In this document: in pieces, positions 1-6,430 of the stretch
Layout of the letters: every line of letters begins with the position of its first letter
Numbering within the stretch: position 1 is the first letter of the stretch
Source of the DNA: an uncultured Corynebacterium sp.
Lineage (GTDB): Bacteria; Actinomycetota; Actinomycetes; Mycobacteriales; Mycobacteriaceae
Length of the DNA: 10,453 nucleotides
NCBI GenBank assembly: GCA_945631445.1
Contig: CALZCR010000024.1
Coordinates: forward strand, 1-10,453
Direction of reading: 5' to 3'
Position numbers and translations under genes: made by a program
The notes under the pieces: model-generated
Told to the model about the DNA's origin: nothing
What the model saw: only the letters and a program-made list of their open reading frames with translations
Databases searched by the model: none

Positions 1-317
1 CTGGCGTGGCCGGGGAGGTCTTCGCCACCGACGTTGAGCAGGTGCGGGGCGTCCTGGGTGCGCAGCACCGCGCCGGGGTCGGCTGGCAGGTGTTCCGGTG
101 GGAGGTAGAACGGGTCGTCGGGGTCGAAGAGGAAGGGGTCGACCGGGGTGGAGGAGGAATGCCGGGCGGCGTCGGCGAGCTGCGCCGGGGCGGGGCCCGG
201 TTCATACGCTGGGGCGGGTGGGGCGAAGACGTCGTTGGGAGCGGCGGCCGCCAACGGGGTCAGAGACAGTGTGGTGAGGAGGGCGGTCAGCGCTGCTGCG
301 AGATGGTTCCACGACAT
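1..317 (-). CDS. Secretory lipase (LIP family), N-terminal part, cut by window edge
   Basis: This is the first 105 codons of a gene that reads leftward out of the window. It starts at the ATG whose complement lies at 315-317; an in-frame TAA lies three codons upstream and blocks extension. The N-terminus is a signal peptide: a short polar start, a hydrophobic stretch of Ala, Leu and Thr (residues about 6-22) and an LAAAA cleavage region near residue 26. A Pro/Ala-rich linker follows, then DPFYLPP (68-74) and PGAVLRTQ (81-88). Arrangements like these open the mature part of the actinobacterial secretory lipase family (the fungal LIP-like alpha/beta hydrolases). The likely role is hydrolysis of esters or lipids outside the membrane. 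The catalytic Ser, Asp and His would lie beyond the edge, so activity cannot be judged. There is no Shine-Dalgarno sequence; a -10-like box ends 8 nt before the ATG. Confidence 0.75.
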   Translation of the reverse strand, partial: MSWNHLAAALTALLTTLSLTPLAAAAPNDVFAPPAPAYEPGPAPAQLADAARHSSSTPVDPFLFDPDDPFYLPPEHLPADPGAVLRTQDAPHLLNVGGEDLPGHA

Positions 318-331
318 AACCGTTTACGGTA
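318..331 (-). promoter_or_regulatory. Near-leaderless -10 box and inverted repeat at the lipase start
   Basis: On the minus strand TACCGT (326-331) is followed by 8 nt and then the lipase ATG, the spacing expected for a leaderless or nearly leaderless transcript. The same bases form an inverted repeat, ACCGT-tt-ACGGT (319-330), which could be an operator covering the start point. No -35 match was found. The reading is positional inference only. Confidence 0.35.
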
Positions 332-376
332 GCCGGGGATTTTCCCGCGCGGGCGCAGGCGGCTGGAATGCCCCGT

Positions 377-397
377 CCGCGGGCGAGGGCGCCGCGG
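377..397 (-). terminator. Possible hairpin terminator after the AEC transporter gene
   Basis: CCGCGG at 377-382 and CCGCGG at 392-397 pair as a 6-bp GC stem around a 9-nt loop, directly downstream of the transporter stop codon on the minus strand. No U-tract follows, so this is at best a weak terminator. It may only separate the transporter and lipase transcripts. Confidence 0.35.
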
Positions 398-1312
398 TTA
401 CTGGCCGAACAGCGCCGCGATACCGAGCATGACCGGCAAGGCCGCGAACGTGGTGATGAACACGGTGTCGCGGGCGACGATGGTGCCCTTGCCGTAGGTG
501 GCGGCGAAATTGTAGACGTTCTGGGCGGACGGCAGCGCCGCCAGGATGAGCACGGCGTAGAGCTGTTCCGCCTCCAACCCCCACAGCAGTCCCACGCCCC
601 AGGCGATCGCCGGCATGCCCACCAACTTCATCGCTGAAGCGGTCAGCACCGAGGGTCGGTCCTCGCGCACTTGCAGCACGCGGGTGGCGCCCAGAGAAGC
701 ACCGAAACTGACCAGCACGAGCGGGACCGCCGTCGCGCCCAAGATGCCGGCGGGGGCGAGGATCGGCTCCGGCACAGACCACGGTGAGAGAGTAAACGCC
801 AGCCCCGCCAGAGTCGCCACCATCACCGGGGTCAGCAGGGAACGCCGCAGCAGTTGGGAGAAAGTCACCCCGCCGGAGGCCAACCCCGCCAGCAGCAGCG
901 GATTGATCAGCACGGCCTGGATGATGATGATCGGGGCCATGTAAGTGCTCTCACCCAGCACGTAGCTCATCACCGGCAGGCCGATGTTGACGGCGTTGAC
1001 GTACAGGCTGGCGCCCGCGCCGGCGGCCGTGGTGGCCAAGTCCCGACGCAGAAAAATCGCCGAGATCACGCAGTAGGCCACGCCCGTGAGCATCGTGGCG
1101 ACCAACGTGACCACAATGACCGGCGACAGCAGCTCGGAGACCTCGGTCTGGGAGACCTCCGAGAACATCAGCGCAGGCAGCGCCGCGTAAAACACCACCC
1201 GGTTGATCACCCCGCGGTCGGCGTCGGTGCGCAACACGCCACTGCGGTTGAGGAGGTAACCGACGGCGATCACCAACAAAATGATCGCGAAAGCCGTGAT
1301 GATGTCAAACAT
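398..1312 (-). CDS. AEC (auxin efflux carrier) family transporter
   Basis: This encodes a 304-residue, very hydrophobic membrane protein that fits the usual AEC (PF03547) size and plan of about ten transmembrane helices in two halves joined by a short polar region. Visible marks are the N-terminal helix ending VGYLLNRSGVL (17-27), the FYAALPALMF segment (41-50), a central helix pair with NAVNIGLPVM, and the C-terminal ALPSAQNVYNFA segment, where such families place substrate-contacting polar residues. AEC proteins are secondary carriers; bacterial members export or import organic acids such as malate or malonate, but the substrate cannot be read from sequence. The ATG at 1312 has only a weak upstream AGG. 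The gene follows mutY on the same strand after 166 nt that hold hairpins and a separate promoter candidate, so it is probably transcribed independently. Confidence 0.85.
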   Translation of the reverse strand: MFDIITAFAIILLVIAVGYLLNRSGVLRTDADRGVINRVVFYAALPALMFSEVSQTEVSELLSPVIVVTLVATMLTGVAYCVISAIFLRRDLATTAAGAGASLYVNAVNIGLPVMSYVLGESTYMAPIIIIQAVLINPLLLAGLASGGVTFSQLLRRSLLTPVMVATLAGLAFTLSPWSVPEPILAPAGILGATAVPLVLVSFGASLGATRVLQVREDRPSVLTASAMKLVGMPAIAWGVGLLWGLEAEQLYAVLILAALPSAQNVYNFAATYGKGTIVARDTVFITTFAALPVMLGIAALFGQ

Positions 1313-1389
1313 GGTTCAGGGCACCTGGGGGCGTTGAGGCGGGTAAGGGCGTGACCGGGACGGGCGATCGACGCCGGAGGACGGGCGCC

Positions 1390-1395
1390 AGTATA
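1390..1395 (-). promoter_or_regulatory. -10 box candidate for the AEC transporter
   Basis: The minus strand reads TATACT here, five of six bases of the TATAAT consensus and unusually AT-rich for this sequence. A start near 1383 would give a leader of about 70 nt. No TTGACA-like -35 is visible at the right distance, which is common in corynebacteria. Confidence 0.4.
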
Positions 1396-1405
1396 GGAAT
1401 CTCTG

Positions 1406-1422
1406 CCCCGCACCGGGCGGGG
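1406..1422. terminator. Small GC hairpin between mutY and the AEC gene
   Basis: CCCCGC (1406-1411) and GCGGGG (1417-1422) pair around a 5-nt loop. With the larger repeat at 1436-1477 it makes up most of the structure in this gap and may help end mutY transcription. It lacks a U-tract on either strand. It also overlaps where a -35 for the 1390-1395 box would lie, so it may be incidental. Confidence 0.2.
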
Positions 1423-1435
1423 TCCATCGTCTGAC

Positions 1436-1477
1436 CGCCCCCGAACAGCTCAGGTCAGCCCAGGGCACGCGGGGGCG
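1436..1477 (-). terminator. Possible mutY terminator, 8-bp inverted repeat
   Basis: CGCCCCCG (1436-1443) and CGGGGGCG (1470-1477) are perfectly complementary across a 26-nt loop. The repeat begins 2 nt after the mutY stop codon on the minus strand. The GC stem is strong but the loop is long and there is no U-run, so this is a moderate guess. Confidence 0.35.
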
Positions 1478-1478
1478 C

Positions 1479-2357
1479 CTAGACCGGCAGGTGGAACTTG
1501 CCGTCCTCGTTCTGCTCCGCCAGGCCGTCCTCGATGAGGGAGAACAGGGCGCGGGAACGCTGCGAGGCGTCCGGCCACACGGCGTCGATGGCGCCCATAC
1601 CCACCGGTTCGCTCGCGGAGCGCAACACGGCCATGATCTTGCCCCGTACCTGCCGGTCGGTGCCCGCGAACTTCTGTACCCGCTTCTTCGCTGCGGCGGC
1701 GTCCTCCGCCGACGGGGCGGGGCAGCCGGCGGCCTGCCAGGCGCACTGGGCCCGCACCGGGCAGACCTCGCACTCCGGGCTGCGGGCGGTGCAGACCGTG
1801 GCGCCCAGCTCCATCACCGCCACGGAGACCGTCGGGCCGGTGCCGTCGTCGGGAAGCAGGGACGCGACCTTCTGCAACTCCGCCTTGGCCGCGGGCGGCT
1901 GCAAGAAATTCCCCTCGATCAACCGTTCATGCACGCGACGGACATTCGTGTCCACCACCGGCACGTTCTGCCCGAAGTGGAAGCACGCGATCGCTCGCGC
2001 CGTGTAGTCGCCGATGCCCGGCAGCGCCAGCAGCTGATCGACGTCGTCGGGGACCTGGCCGTCGTGCTCGGCGACGATCGTCCGGGCGCACTCCAGCAGC
2101 CGCAGCGCCCGCCTGGGGTAGCCGAGGGTGCCCCAGGCACGCAACACCTCGTCGGCGCCCGCCGCGGCGAAACTCGCCGGGTCCGGCCACCGCCGCACCC
2201 ACTCCTGCCAGATCGGCGCGACCCGGGCGACGGGAGTCTGCTGGCTCATCACCTCGGACAGCAGCACGCCCCACGCCGTCGTGCCCGGCCGTCGCCAGGG
2301 AAGATCCCGTGCATTGGCGCGGTACCACTCAACTAAAATCTCGTTCACAGTCGACAC
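1479..2357 (-). CDS. mutY: A/G-specific adenine DNA glycosylase MutY
   Basis: MutY removes adenine mispaired with 8-oxoguanine, starting base-excision repair that prevents G:C to T:A changes. The 292-residue product shows LPWR (19-22), catalytic Glu35 in SEVMSQQT, the helix-hairpin-helix LPGIGDYTA (112-120), catalytic Asp136 in VDTNVRRV, and the iron-sulfur loop Cys189-x6-Cys196-x2-Cys199-x5-Cys205. Past about residue 225 I do not see the NUDIX-like 8-oxoG recognition domain of the roughly 350-residue enterobacterial enzyme. Instead there is a segment of about 60 residues starting DRQVRGKIM that looks winged-helix-like; mycobacterial MutY is, as far as I recall, similarly short. The start is a GTG at 2357; a second GTG at 2348 (codon 4) is possible. 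A TAAGCT box ends 9 nt upstream. The gene is divergent from the carbonic anhydrase gene. Confidence 0.93.
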   Translation of the reverse strand: MSTVNEILVEWYRANARDLPWRRPGTTAWGVLLSEVMSQQTPVARVAPIWQEWVRRWPDPASFAAAGADEVLRAWGTLGYPRRALRLLECARTIVAEHDGQVPDDVDQLLALPGIGDYTARAIACFHFGQNVPVVDTNVRRVHERLIEGNFLQPPAAKAELQKVASLLPDDGTGPTVSVAVMELGATVCTARSPECEVCPVRAQCAWQAAGCPAPSAEDAAAAKKRVQKFAGTDRQVRGKIMAVLRSASEPVGMGAIDAVWPDASQRSRALFSLIEDGLAEQNEDGKFHLPV

Positions 2358-2396
2358 AATGCACCCAGCTTAGGCCGGAAGTGTAAAACTACAGGT
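2358..2396. promoter_or_regulatory. Back-to-back promoters for mutY and carbonic anhydrase
   Basis: Only 39 bp separate the two divergent start codons. On the plus strand TAAAAC (2384-2389) ends exactly 7 nt before the carbonic anhydrase ATG, predicting a leaderless mRNA. On the minus strand TAAGCT (2367-2372) ends 9 nt before the mutY GTG. The -10 boxes are 11 bp apart and would each fall within the other's RNA polymerase footprint. No Shine-Dalgarno sequence is needed or clearly present on either side. Confidence 0.45.
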
Positions 2397-3068
2397 ATGC
2401 CAACCCACTACTCGCCCAAACAAGCCTGGGAGCAATTGCTCGCCGGGAACGAACGCTTCGCCGCCCAGCAGGCCAGCCACGCGAACACCGACCTGGACCG
2501 CCGTGCGCAGTTGCGCGACGGGCAGAACCCCATCGCCGTGGTGCTCGCGTGCTCGGATTCGCGGGTGCCCGTCGAGCTGATCTTCGACGCCGGCCTCGGC
2601 GACCTCTTCGTCGTGCGCACCGCCGGAGAAATCCTCGGAGAATCGGTCATGGGCTCGATCTCCTACGCCGTCAACTCCCTGCAGGTGCCGCTGGTCATCG
2701 TCTTGGGCCACGAGTCCTGCGGCGCGGGCGCCGCGGCCCCCGCCGCCGTCGAAACCGGCCAGATCCCGGACGATCATCAGCGGGTGCTCGTGGAGCGCGT
2801 CGCCCCGTCGATCATGATGGCCAAATCCCAAGGCGAGACCGAATCCTATGAATTCGAACGCCGTCACGCCGCCCAGATGGCCGAGCAGATCTCCGGCACG
2901 ATGCCGCGACTGGGCAGAAAGCTGGAGGAGGGCAAAGTCGGGCTGGTCGCGGCCCGCTACCTGCTCTCCGACAGCCGCGTCGAGACCATCATGTCCGCCG
3001 GAGTCGGAGACACGCCCACGGACAGTGGCGTCCTGACCGAGGATGGGGTTCTAAAGTTGGGGATGTGA
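2397..3068 (+). CDS. Beta-class carbonic anhydrase
   Basis: This enzyme interconverts CO2 and bicarbonate and supplies bicarbonate to carboxylases such as those of anaplerosis and fatty-acid synthesis; it is expected in the cytoplasm. The 223-residue product has the beta-class zinc site: Cys52 and Asp54-x-Arg56 in ACSDSRVP, then His105 and Cys108 in GHESCGAG. RTAGE at 74-78 follows the first motif, and VMGSISYAV (84-92) is the usual helix. Length and motif order fit the family. The start is the ATG at 2397, placed 7 nt after a TAAAAC box, with no strong ribosome-binding site. The final codons overlap the next gene by 4 nt (GTGA), implying translational coupling. In M. tuberculosis the corresponding neighbour of mutY is the carbonic anhydrase Rv3588c (recalled synteny). 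Confidence 0.93.
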   Translation: MPTHYSPKQAWEQLLAGNERFAAQQASHANTDLDRRAQLRDGQNPIAVVLACSDSRVPVELIFDAGLGDLFVVRTAGEILGESVMGSISYAVNSLQVPLVIVLGHESCGAGAAAPAAVETGQIPDDHQRVLVERVAPSIMMAKSQGETESYEFERRHAAQMAEQISGTMPRLGRKLEEGKVGLVAARYLLSDSRVETIMSAGVGDTPTDSGVLTEDGVLKLGM

Positions 3069-3814
3069 CATACCGCAGCCCCGACCCCCGACGACTCCCC
3101 GAGAAATACTACGTCCGCCGCCGCATCGCGGCCGCCGTGGCGTTGTTGATCGTCGTCGCCCTGGTCGTCTGGGGGCTGGTCGCCTGGGGCGGCTCCCGCG
3201 GCGACGGCGGCGACGGCGGCGAGGAGACCGTCACCGAGACCACCTCGCCGATGGCCGCCCCGGCCGCCGAAGGCACGGAAGACGAGCTCGCCACCGAGGA
3301 AGGGGACGCGGCCACCCGGGAGGCGCCCACCTCGAACGAGCCCGTGCCCGAGGACGAGGAACTGCCGGCCTCGCCCTACCCGGAAGCCGACGAGGAAAAG
3401 ACCGAGGAGCCGCAGTCGGACACCTGCGCGCTGCGGGACCTGAAGATCACCGCCAGCAGCGATCAACCCACCTACGCCGCCGGGGACCTGCCCACTTTCT
3501 ACATGAGCGTCGAAAACCCCACCGAGGCGGACTGCGAGATCGACCTCGACGAACAGACCCTGCGTTTCGAGGTCTACGACCTGGCCACCAATGAGCGCGT
3601 CTGGTCCGACGTCGACTGCTACGACGCCATCGAAAGCGGCGAAGAAACCTTCGAAGCCGACGACAGCCGCTACTTCGAGGCCGTCTGGTCAGGCACCGTT
3701 TCCGCGCCGGGACAGTGCACGGACCGCCCGGAGGTGGCCGGCGGCAGCTACTTCTTGCACGCCGTCGTCGGCGATAACCCCTCCCCGGCGCACACCTTCA
3801 ACCTCACGGGATAA
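3065..3814 (+). CDS. Membrane-anchored protein with C-terminal Ig-like domain, unknown function
   Basis: The GTG start lies within the end of the carbonic anhydrase gene (GTGA overlap), so the two are probably co-translated. The 249-residue product has a basic N-terminus (YYVRRR), one transmembrane helix (about 21-41), a long acidic Glu/Asp/Pro/Thr/Ala-rich linker (about 45-118) and a compact domain (121-249). That domain contains four cysteines (121, 157, 185, 218), enough for two disulfides, and beta-strand-like segments such as FYMSVENP, RFEVYDL and FEAVWSGT. This suggests an Ig-like fold outside the membrane, remotely like BsuPI-type domains; that comparison is only an impression. The topology would be an N-terminal anchor with the domain displayed beyond the cytoplasmic membrane. 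The gene sits at the position of M. tuberculosis Rv3587c. The function is not known to me. Its 3' end overlaps that of disA by 11 bp. Confidence 0.85.
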   Translation: MTYRSPDPRRLPEKYYVRRRIAAAVALLIVVALVVWGLVAWGGSRGDGGDGGEETVTETTSPMAAPAAEGTEDELATEEGDAATREAPTSNEPVPEDEELPASPYPEADEEKTEEPQSDTCALRDLKITASSDQPTYAAGDLPTFYMSVENPTEADCEIDLDEQTLRFEVYDLATNERVWSDVDCYDAIESGEETFEADDSRYFEAVWSGTVSAPGQCTDRPEVAGGSYFLHAVVGDNPSPAHTFNLTG

Positions 3815-4895
3815 CGGAGCGCTTGAGCTGCGCCGCTCCGCGGAGCCCTTCATAGATGTGCCGCGCCCAGAGCGCGCCGACGGCGTCCACGTCCGCCAAG
3901 TCCTCCTCCGACGCCTGGAACAGGCTGCGCACATCGCCGAAAGCGGTGACGAGCTTGTCCATCAAGAAGGGCTGCACCCGCGGGATCTGGGAGAGCACCC
4001 GATAGCCGCGGGGCACGATCCACTGCGCCAGCGCTTCTTCGGTCGCGGGCAGCCCCAGGATGCGGGAGATGTTCGTCGACTGCAAGAGATCCGCGTCGGC
4101 GAGCTGGTCGAGCAAGGCCAGGGCGTCGGTGAGCTGCTCCTCGGAAGGCGGGCCCGCGGAGACCAAGTAGTCGCGCAACAACATGGAGATCTCCCGGTCG
4201 TTGTCGCCGCGCAGTTCCGTGAGCTGAAGGCTCAGCTGTCGGCCGTCAGTGCCCAGCTCGAGGACGTCACGGTCGAGCTCCAGCCCGACGCGCTTGAGCA
4301 TCACCTCGCGCTCTAACACGGACGCCACCGAGTGGACCGTGGCGTAACCACCCAGCTCAGAGGTGAACAAGCGCTGGTTGGCGACGTCGAGGCGGGTGCG
4401 GTAGCGCTCCATGGTGGCGATGGCCTGGTTGGCCCGGGCGAGAATGGCCGCCGGCTCCTCCAACACGTGGCGCACGCCGTCGACGTACAAGGTGATGATG
4501 TTCATCGACTGGCTGACCGCCACCACGGGCCGGCCGGTCTCCAGGGCGGTGCGCTCGGCGCTGCGGTGCCGGGTGCCGGACTCCTGGGTCGGGTAGCTGG
4601 GGGAGGGCACCAGCTGGACGTTGGCGCGGCGGATGCGGGTGCCGTCGTCGCTCAAAATGACGGCGCCGTCCATCTTGCACAGCTCCCGGAGACGGGTCGG
4701 GGCAAAGGGGACGTCGAACTCGATGCCGCCGTCACAGAGGCTGGTCACATCGTCGCCGTCGCCGATGACGATGATGGCGCCGGTGTTGCCGCGCTGGATA
4801 CGTGCCAGCGCGTCCCGCAACTGAGTGCCGGGAGCGAGGCGCTGCAGCGTTTCCGCCAGGGTGGGCGCCGGTTCTGAGGCGGTCGACTCGGTCAT
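3804..4895 (-). CDS. disA: DNA integrity scanning protein DisA, diadenylate cyclase
   Basis: DisA makes c-di-AMP from two ATP and scans DNA for branched structures, which inhibit the cyclase. The 363-residue product has the DAC domain at about 10-150, with DGA (76-78) and the RHR motif in GTRHRSA (107-113), plus SQSMNIITLYVDG. A helical linker follows, then a C-terminal helix-hairpin-helix region (RGYRVLSQIPRV onward). The second hairpin reads VDAVGALWA, where I would expect a Gly-x-Gly core. I chose the ATG at 4895 over the in-frame TTG at 4901 because TAGACT ends exactly 7 nt before the ATG, predicting a leaderless mRNA that would exclude the TTG. radA lies directly upstream on the same strand. 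RadA is reported to bind DisA and lower its cyclase activity in Bacillus and mycobacteria. Confidence 0.93.
   Translation of the reverse strand: MTESTASEPAPTLAETLQRLAPGTQLRDALARIQRGNTGAIIVIGDGDDVTSLCDGGIEFDVPFAPTRLRELCKMDGAVILSDDGTRIRRANVQLVPSPSYPTQESGTRHRSAERTALETGRPVVAVSQSMNIITLYVDGVRHVLEEPAAILARANQAIATMERYRTRLDVANQRLFTSELGGYATVHSVASVLEREVMLKRVGLELDRDVLELGTDGRQLSLQLTELRGDNDREISMLLRDYLVSAGPPSEEQLTDALALLDQLADADLLQSTNISRILGLPATEEALAQWIVPRGYRVLSQIPRVQPFLMDKLVTAFGDVRSLFQASEEDLADVDAVGALWARHIYEGLRGAAQLKRSVIP
3815..3846 (+). terminator. Hairpin after the membrane-protein stop, inside disA
   Basis: CGGAGCG (3815-3821) pairs with CGCTCCG (3834-3840) around a 12-nt loop, starting on the base after the TAA stop. 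A second overlapping palindrome, GCTCCGCGGAGC (3835-3846), can form instead. These bases also encode the DisA C-terminus, so the plus-strand terminator appears to be built into coding DNA. There is no U-tract. Confidence 0.4.
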
Positions 4896-4902
4896 GGCCA
4901 AA

Positions 4903-4908
4903 AGTCTA
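4903..4908 (-). promoter_or_regulatory. TAGACT -10 box of disA, leaderless spacing
   Basis: The minus strand reads TAGACT, then seven bases (TTTGGCC), then the disA ATG. The predicted transcription start is the A of the ATG itself. The identical hexamer with the identical 7-nt spacing precedes cysS at 10025-10030. disA can therefore be expressed apart from radA, although the two genes lie in tandem. Confidence 0.55.
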
Positions 4909-4930
4909 TTCTCCGCGTCATTCCAGAGCG

Positions 4931-4957
4931 GGCTCGCCCTCCCGGGCGGGGCGAGTC
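4931..4957 (-). terminator. Possible radA terminator or attenuator hairpin
   Basis: CTCGCCC (4933-4939) and GGGCGAG (4949-4955) form a perfect 7-bp stem with a 9-nt loop. In plus-strand RNA it extends by a G-U and a G-C pair. It lies 13 nt beyond the radA stop on the minus strand and upstream of the disA -10 box. No U-tract follows, so partial read-through into disA is plausible. Confidence 0.4.
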
Positions 4958-4970
4958 GGGCAGGTTCTTC

Positions 4971-6383
4971 CTACCCGCGCCGCGGCGCCACCGCCGCGAT
5001 CGCCTCCCGCAGCGTCGAACATTGCGCGACGCGCATGCCGGGGACTTTCACGTCCTCGCCGTCCGGCACCACGGCGTATCGATAACCCAGGCGGGCGGCC
5101 TCGCCGAGGCGGCGGGAGAGATTCGGCACCCGACGCAACTCCCCGGCCAGGCCCACCTCGCCGATGACCACCGTTTTCGGCGGCAGCGGTTGTTCATGCA
5201 GGCTCGACCACGTCGCCAGCGCGACCGCCAAATCCGTGGCGGTCTCCGTGATGCGCATGCCGCCGACGGTGGCCACGTACGCGTCCTTGTCGTTGGTGCG
5301 CTCCCCGGCGCGCGCCTGCAGCACGGCCAACACCATCGGCACCCGGTTGGAGTCCAGGCCGGTGACCACGCGCCGGGGGCTTTTGGCCACCGGGTCGACG
5401 GTCAGGGACTGTACTTCGGCGAGGATGGGGCGCACGCCGTCCAGGGCGACGGTCACGGCGGAGCCGTCGGGGGTTTCGCCGCGGTGGGAGAGGAAGAGCC
5501 CGGAGGGGTCGGGGACTTCGCGGATGCCGTCGGCGGTCTGTTCGAAGCAGCCGACTTCGTCGGTGGCGCCGAAGCGGTTTTTGATGCCGCGCAGCATGCG
5601 CAGGCTGGTTTGTCGGTCGCCTTCGAAGTTGAGGACGACGTCGACTAAGTGCTCGAGCACGCGGGGCCCGGCGACGTTACCGTCTTTGGTCACGTGTCCG
5701 ACGAGCAGGATGGGGATGCCGGTGGTTTTGGCCAGGGTGGTCAGGGCGGCGGTGACGGCGCGGGACTGGGCGACGCCGCCGGCCACGCCTTCGACTCCGG
5801 AGGCGTGCATGGTCTGCACGGAGTCGATGATGATCAGGGAGGGTTTGAGCTGGTTGACGTGGCCGAAGATGACGTCCAGGTTGGATTCGGCGGCGAGGTA
5901 GAGAGTGTCTTTGAGCGCGTCGGTGCGTTCGGCGCGGGCGCGGACCTGGCCGGCGGATTCCTCGGCGGTGACGTACAGCGCGGTGCGGGTGCCGGCGCCG
6001 TCGTCGGCGGGTTGCTGGGCCCATTTGGAGGCGACTTCCAGCAGGAGAGTGGACTTGCCGACGCCCGGTTCACCGGCCATCAGCACCACGGAGCCGGGGA
6101 CGACGCCGCGGCCCAGGACCCGGTCGAGTTCGCCGATGCCGGAGGAGACCACGTGGGAGGCGGTGGCGTTGACCTTGGTGATCGGTTGGGCCGGGGTGGT
6201 GGGCGTCAGCCCGGTGGGGGCTTTGCCGCTGACGGCGGCCACGGCGGCGGAGCCGGCCTTGGTGGGCGCGGCGGATTCTTGCAGGGTGCCCCAGGAGCCG
6301 CATTCCGGGCAGCGTCCCAACCATTTGGGGGAGGCGTAGCCGCACTCCGAGCAGGTGTGGACGCTTCGTGGTTTCTTGGCCAT
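4971..6383 (-). CDS. radA: DNA repair protein RadA (Sms)
   Basis: RadA is a RecA-related ATPase that promotes branch migration and processing of recombination intermediates. The 470-residue protein shows the full plan. An N-terminal C4 zinc finger comprises Cys11-x2-Cys14 and Cys25-x2-Cys28. A Thr/Ala/Pro-rich linker of about 40 residues follows. The RecA-like core contains Walker A GEPGVGKST (104-112), Walker B LIIIDSVQT (183-191) and the RadA-specific KNRFG (268-272). From about residue 290 comes the Lon-protease-like domain, which gives ring assembly and DNA contact rather than proteolysis. Length is normal. The ATG at 6383 leaves the zinc finger in place, and a TAGGAT box ends 8 nt before it. 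The gene sits between an lpqE-like gene and disA, all on the minus strand. Confidence 0.95.
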   Translation of the reverse strand: MAKKPRSVHTCSECGYASPKWLGRCPECGSWGTLQESAAPTKAGSAAVAAVSGKAPTGLTPTTPAQPITKVNATASHVVSSGIGELDRVLGRGVVPGSVVLMAGEPGVGKSTLLLEVASKWAQQPADDGAGTRTALYVTAEESAGQVRARAERTDALKDTLYLAAESNLDVIFGHVNQLKPSLIIIDSVQTMHASGVEGVAGGVAQSRAVTAALTTLAKTTGIPILLVGHVTKDGNVAGPRVLEHLVDVVLNFEGDRQTSLRMLRGIKNRFGATDEVGCFEQTADGIREVPDPSGLFLSHRGETPDGSAVTVALDGVRPILAEVQSLTVDPVAKSPRRVVTGLDSNRVPMVLAVLQARAGERTNDKDAYVATVGGMRITETATDLAVALATWSSLHEQPLPPKTVVIGEVGLAGELRRVPNLSRRLGEAARLGYRYAVVPDGEDVKVPGMRVAQCSTLREAIAAVAPRRG

Positions 6384-6391
6384 GCCTCAGA

Positions 6392-6397
6392 ATCCTA
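6392..6397 (-). promoter_or_regulatory. -10 box candidate of radA, near-leaderless
   Basis: TAGGAT on the minus strand ends 8 nt before the radA ATG, giving a leader of 0-1 nt if transcription starts at the usual distance. No ribosome-binding site is required. No clear -35 was found. Confidence 0.4.
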
Positions 6398-6430
6398 GAG
6401 GGGGCGGCGGACACCGCAAATACGGCGAAC

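Noticed and set aside
1491..2336. 281-codon plus-strand open frame opposite mutY
   Set aside because: mutY has every catalytic motif on the other strand; this frame is an Arg/Gly/Leu-rich mirror.
3200..3223. 9-nt tandem GGCGACGGC repeat as a mobile or regulatory repeat
   Set aside because: It simply encodes the Gly-Asp-Gly linker after the transmembrane helix and has just over two copies.
4896..4901. TTG start for DisA two codons upstream of the ATG
   Set aside because: The TAGACT box is placed so that transcription should begin at the ATG, leaving the TTG outside the mRNA.
5022..6398. Plus-strand open frames opposite radA (208 and 249 codons)
   Set aside because: They are antisense shadows of radA, rich in Gly, Ala and Val, without domains, and with no ribosome-binding sites that I could support.
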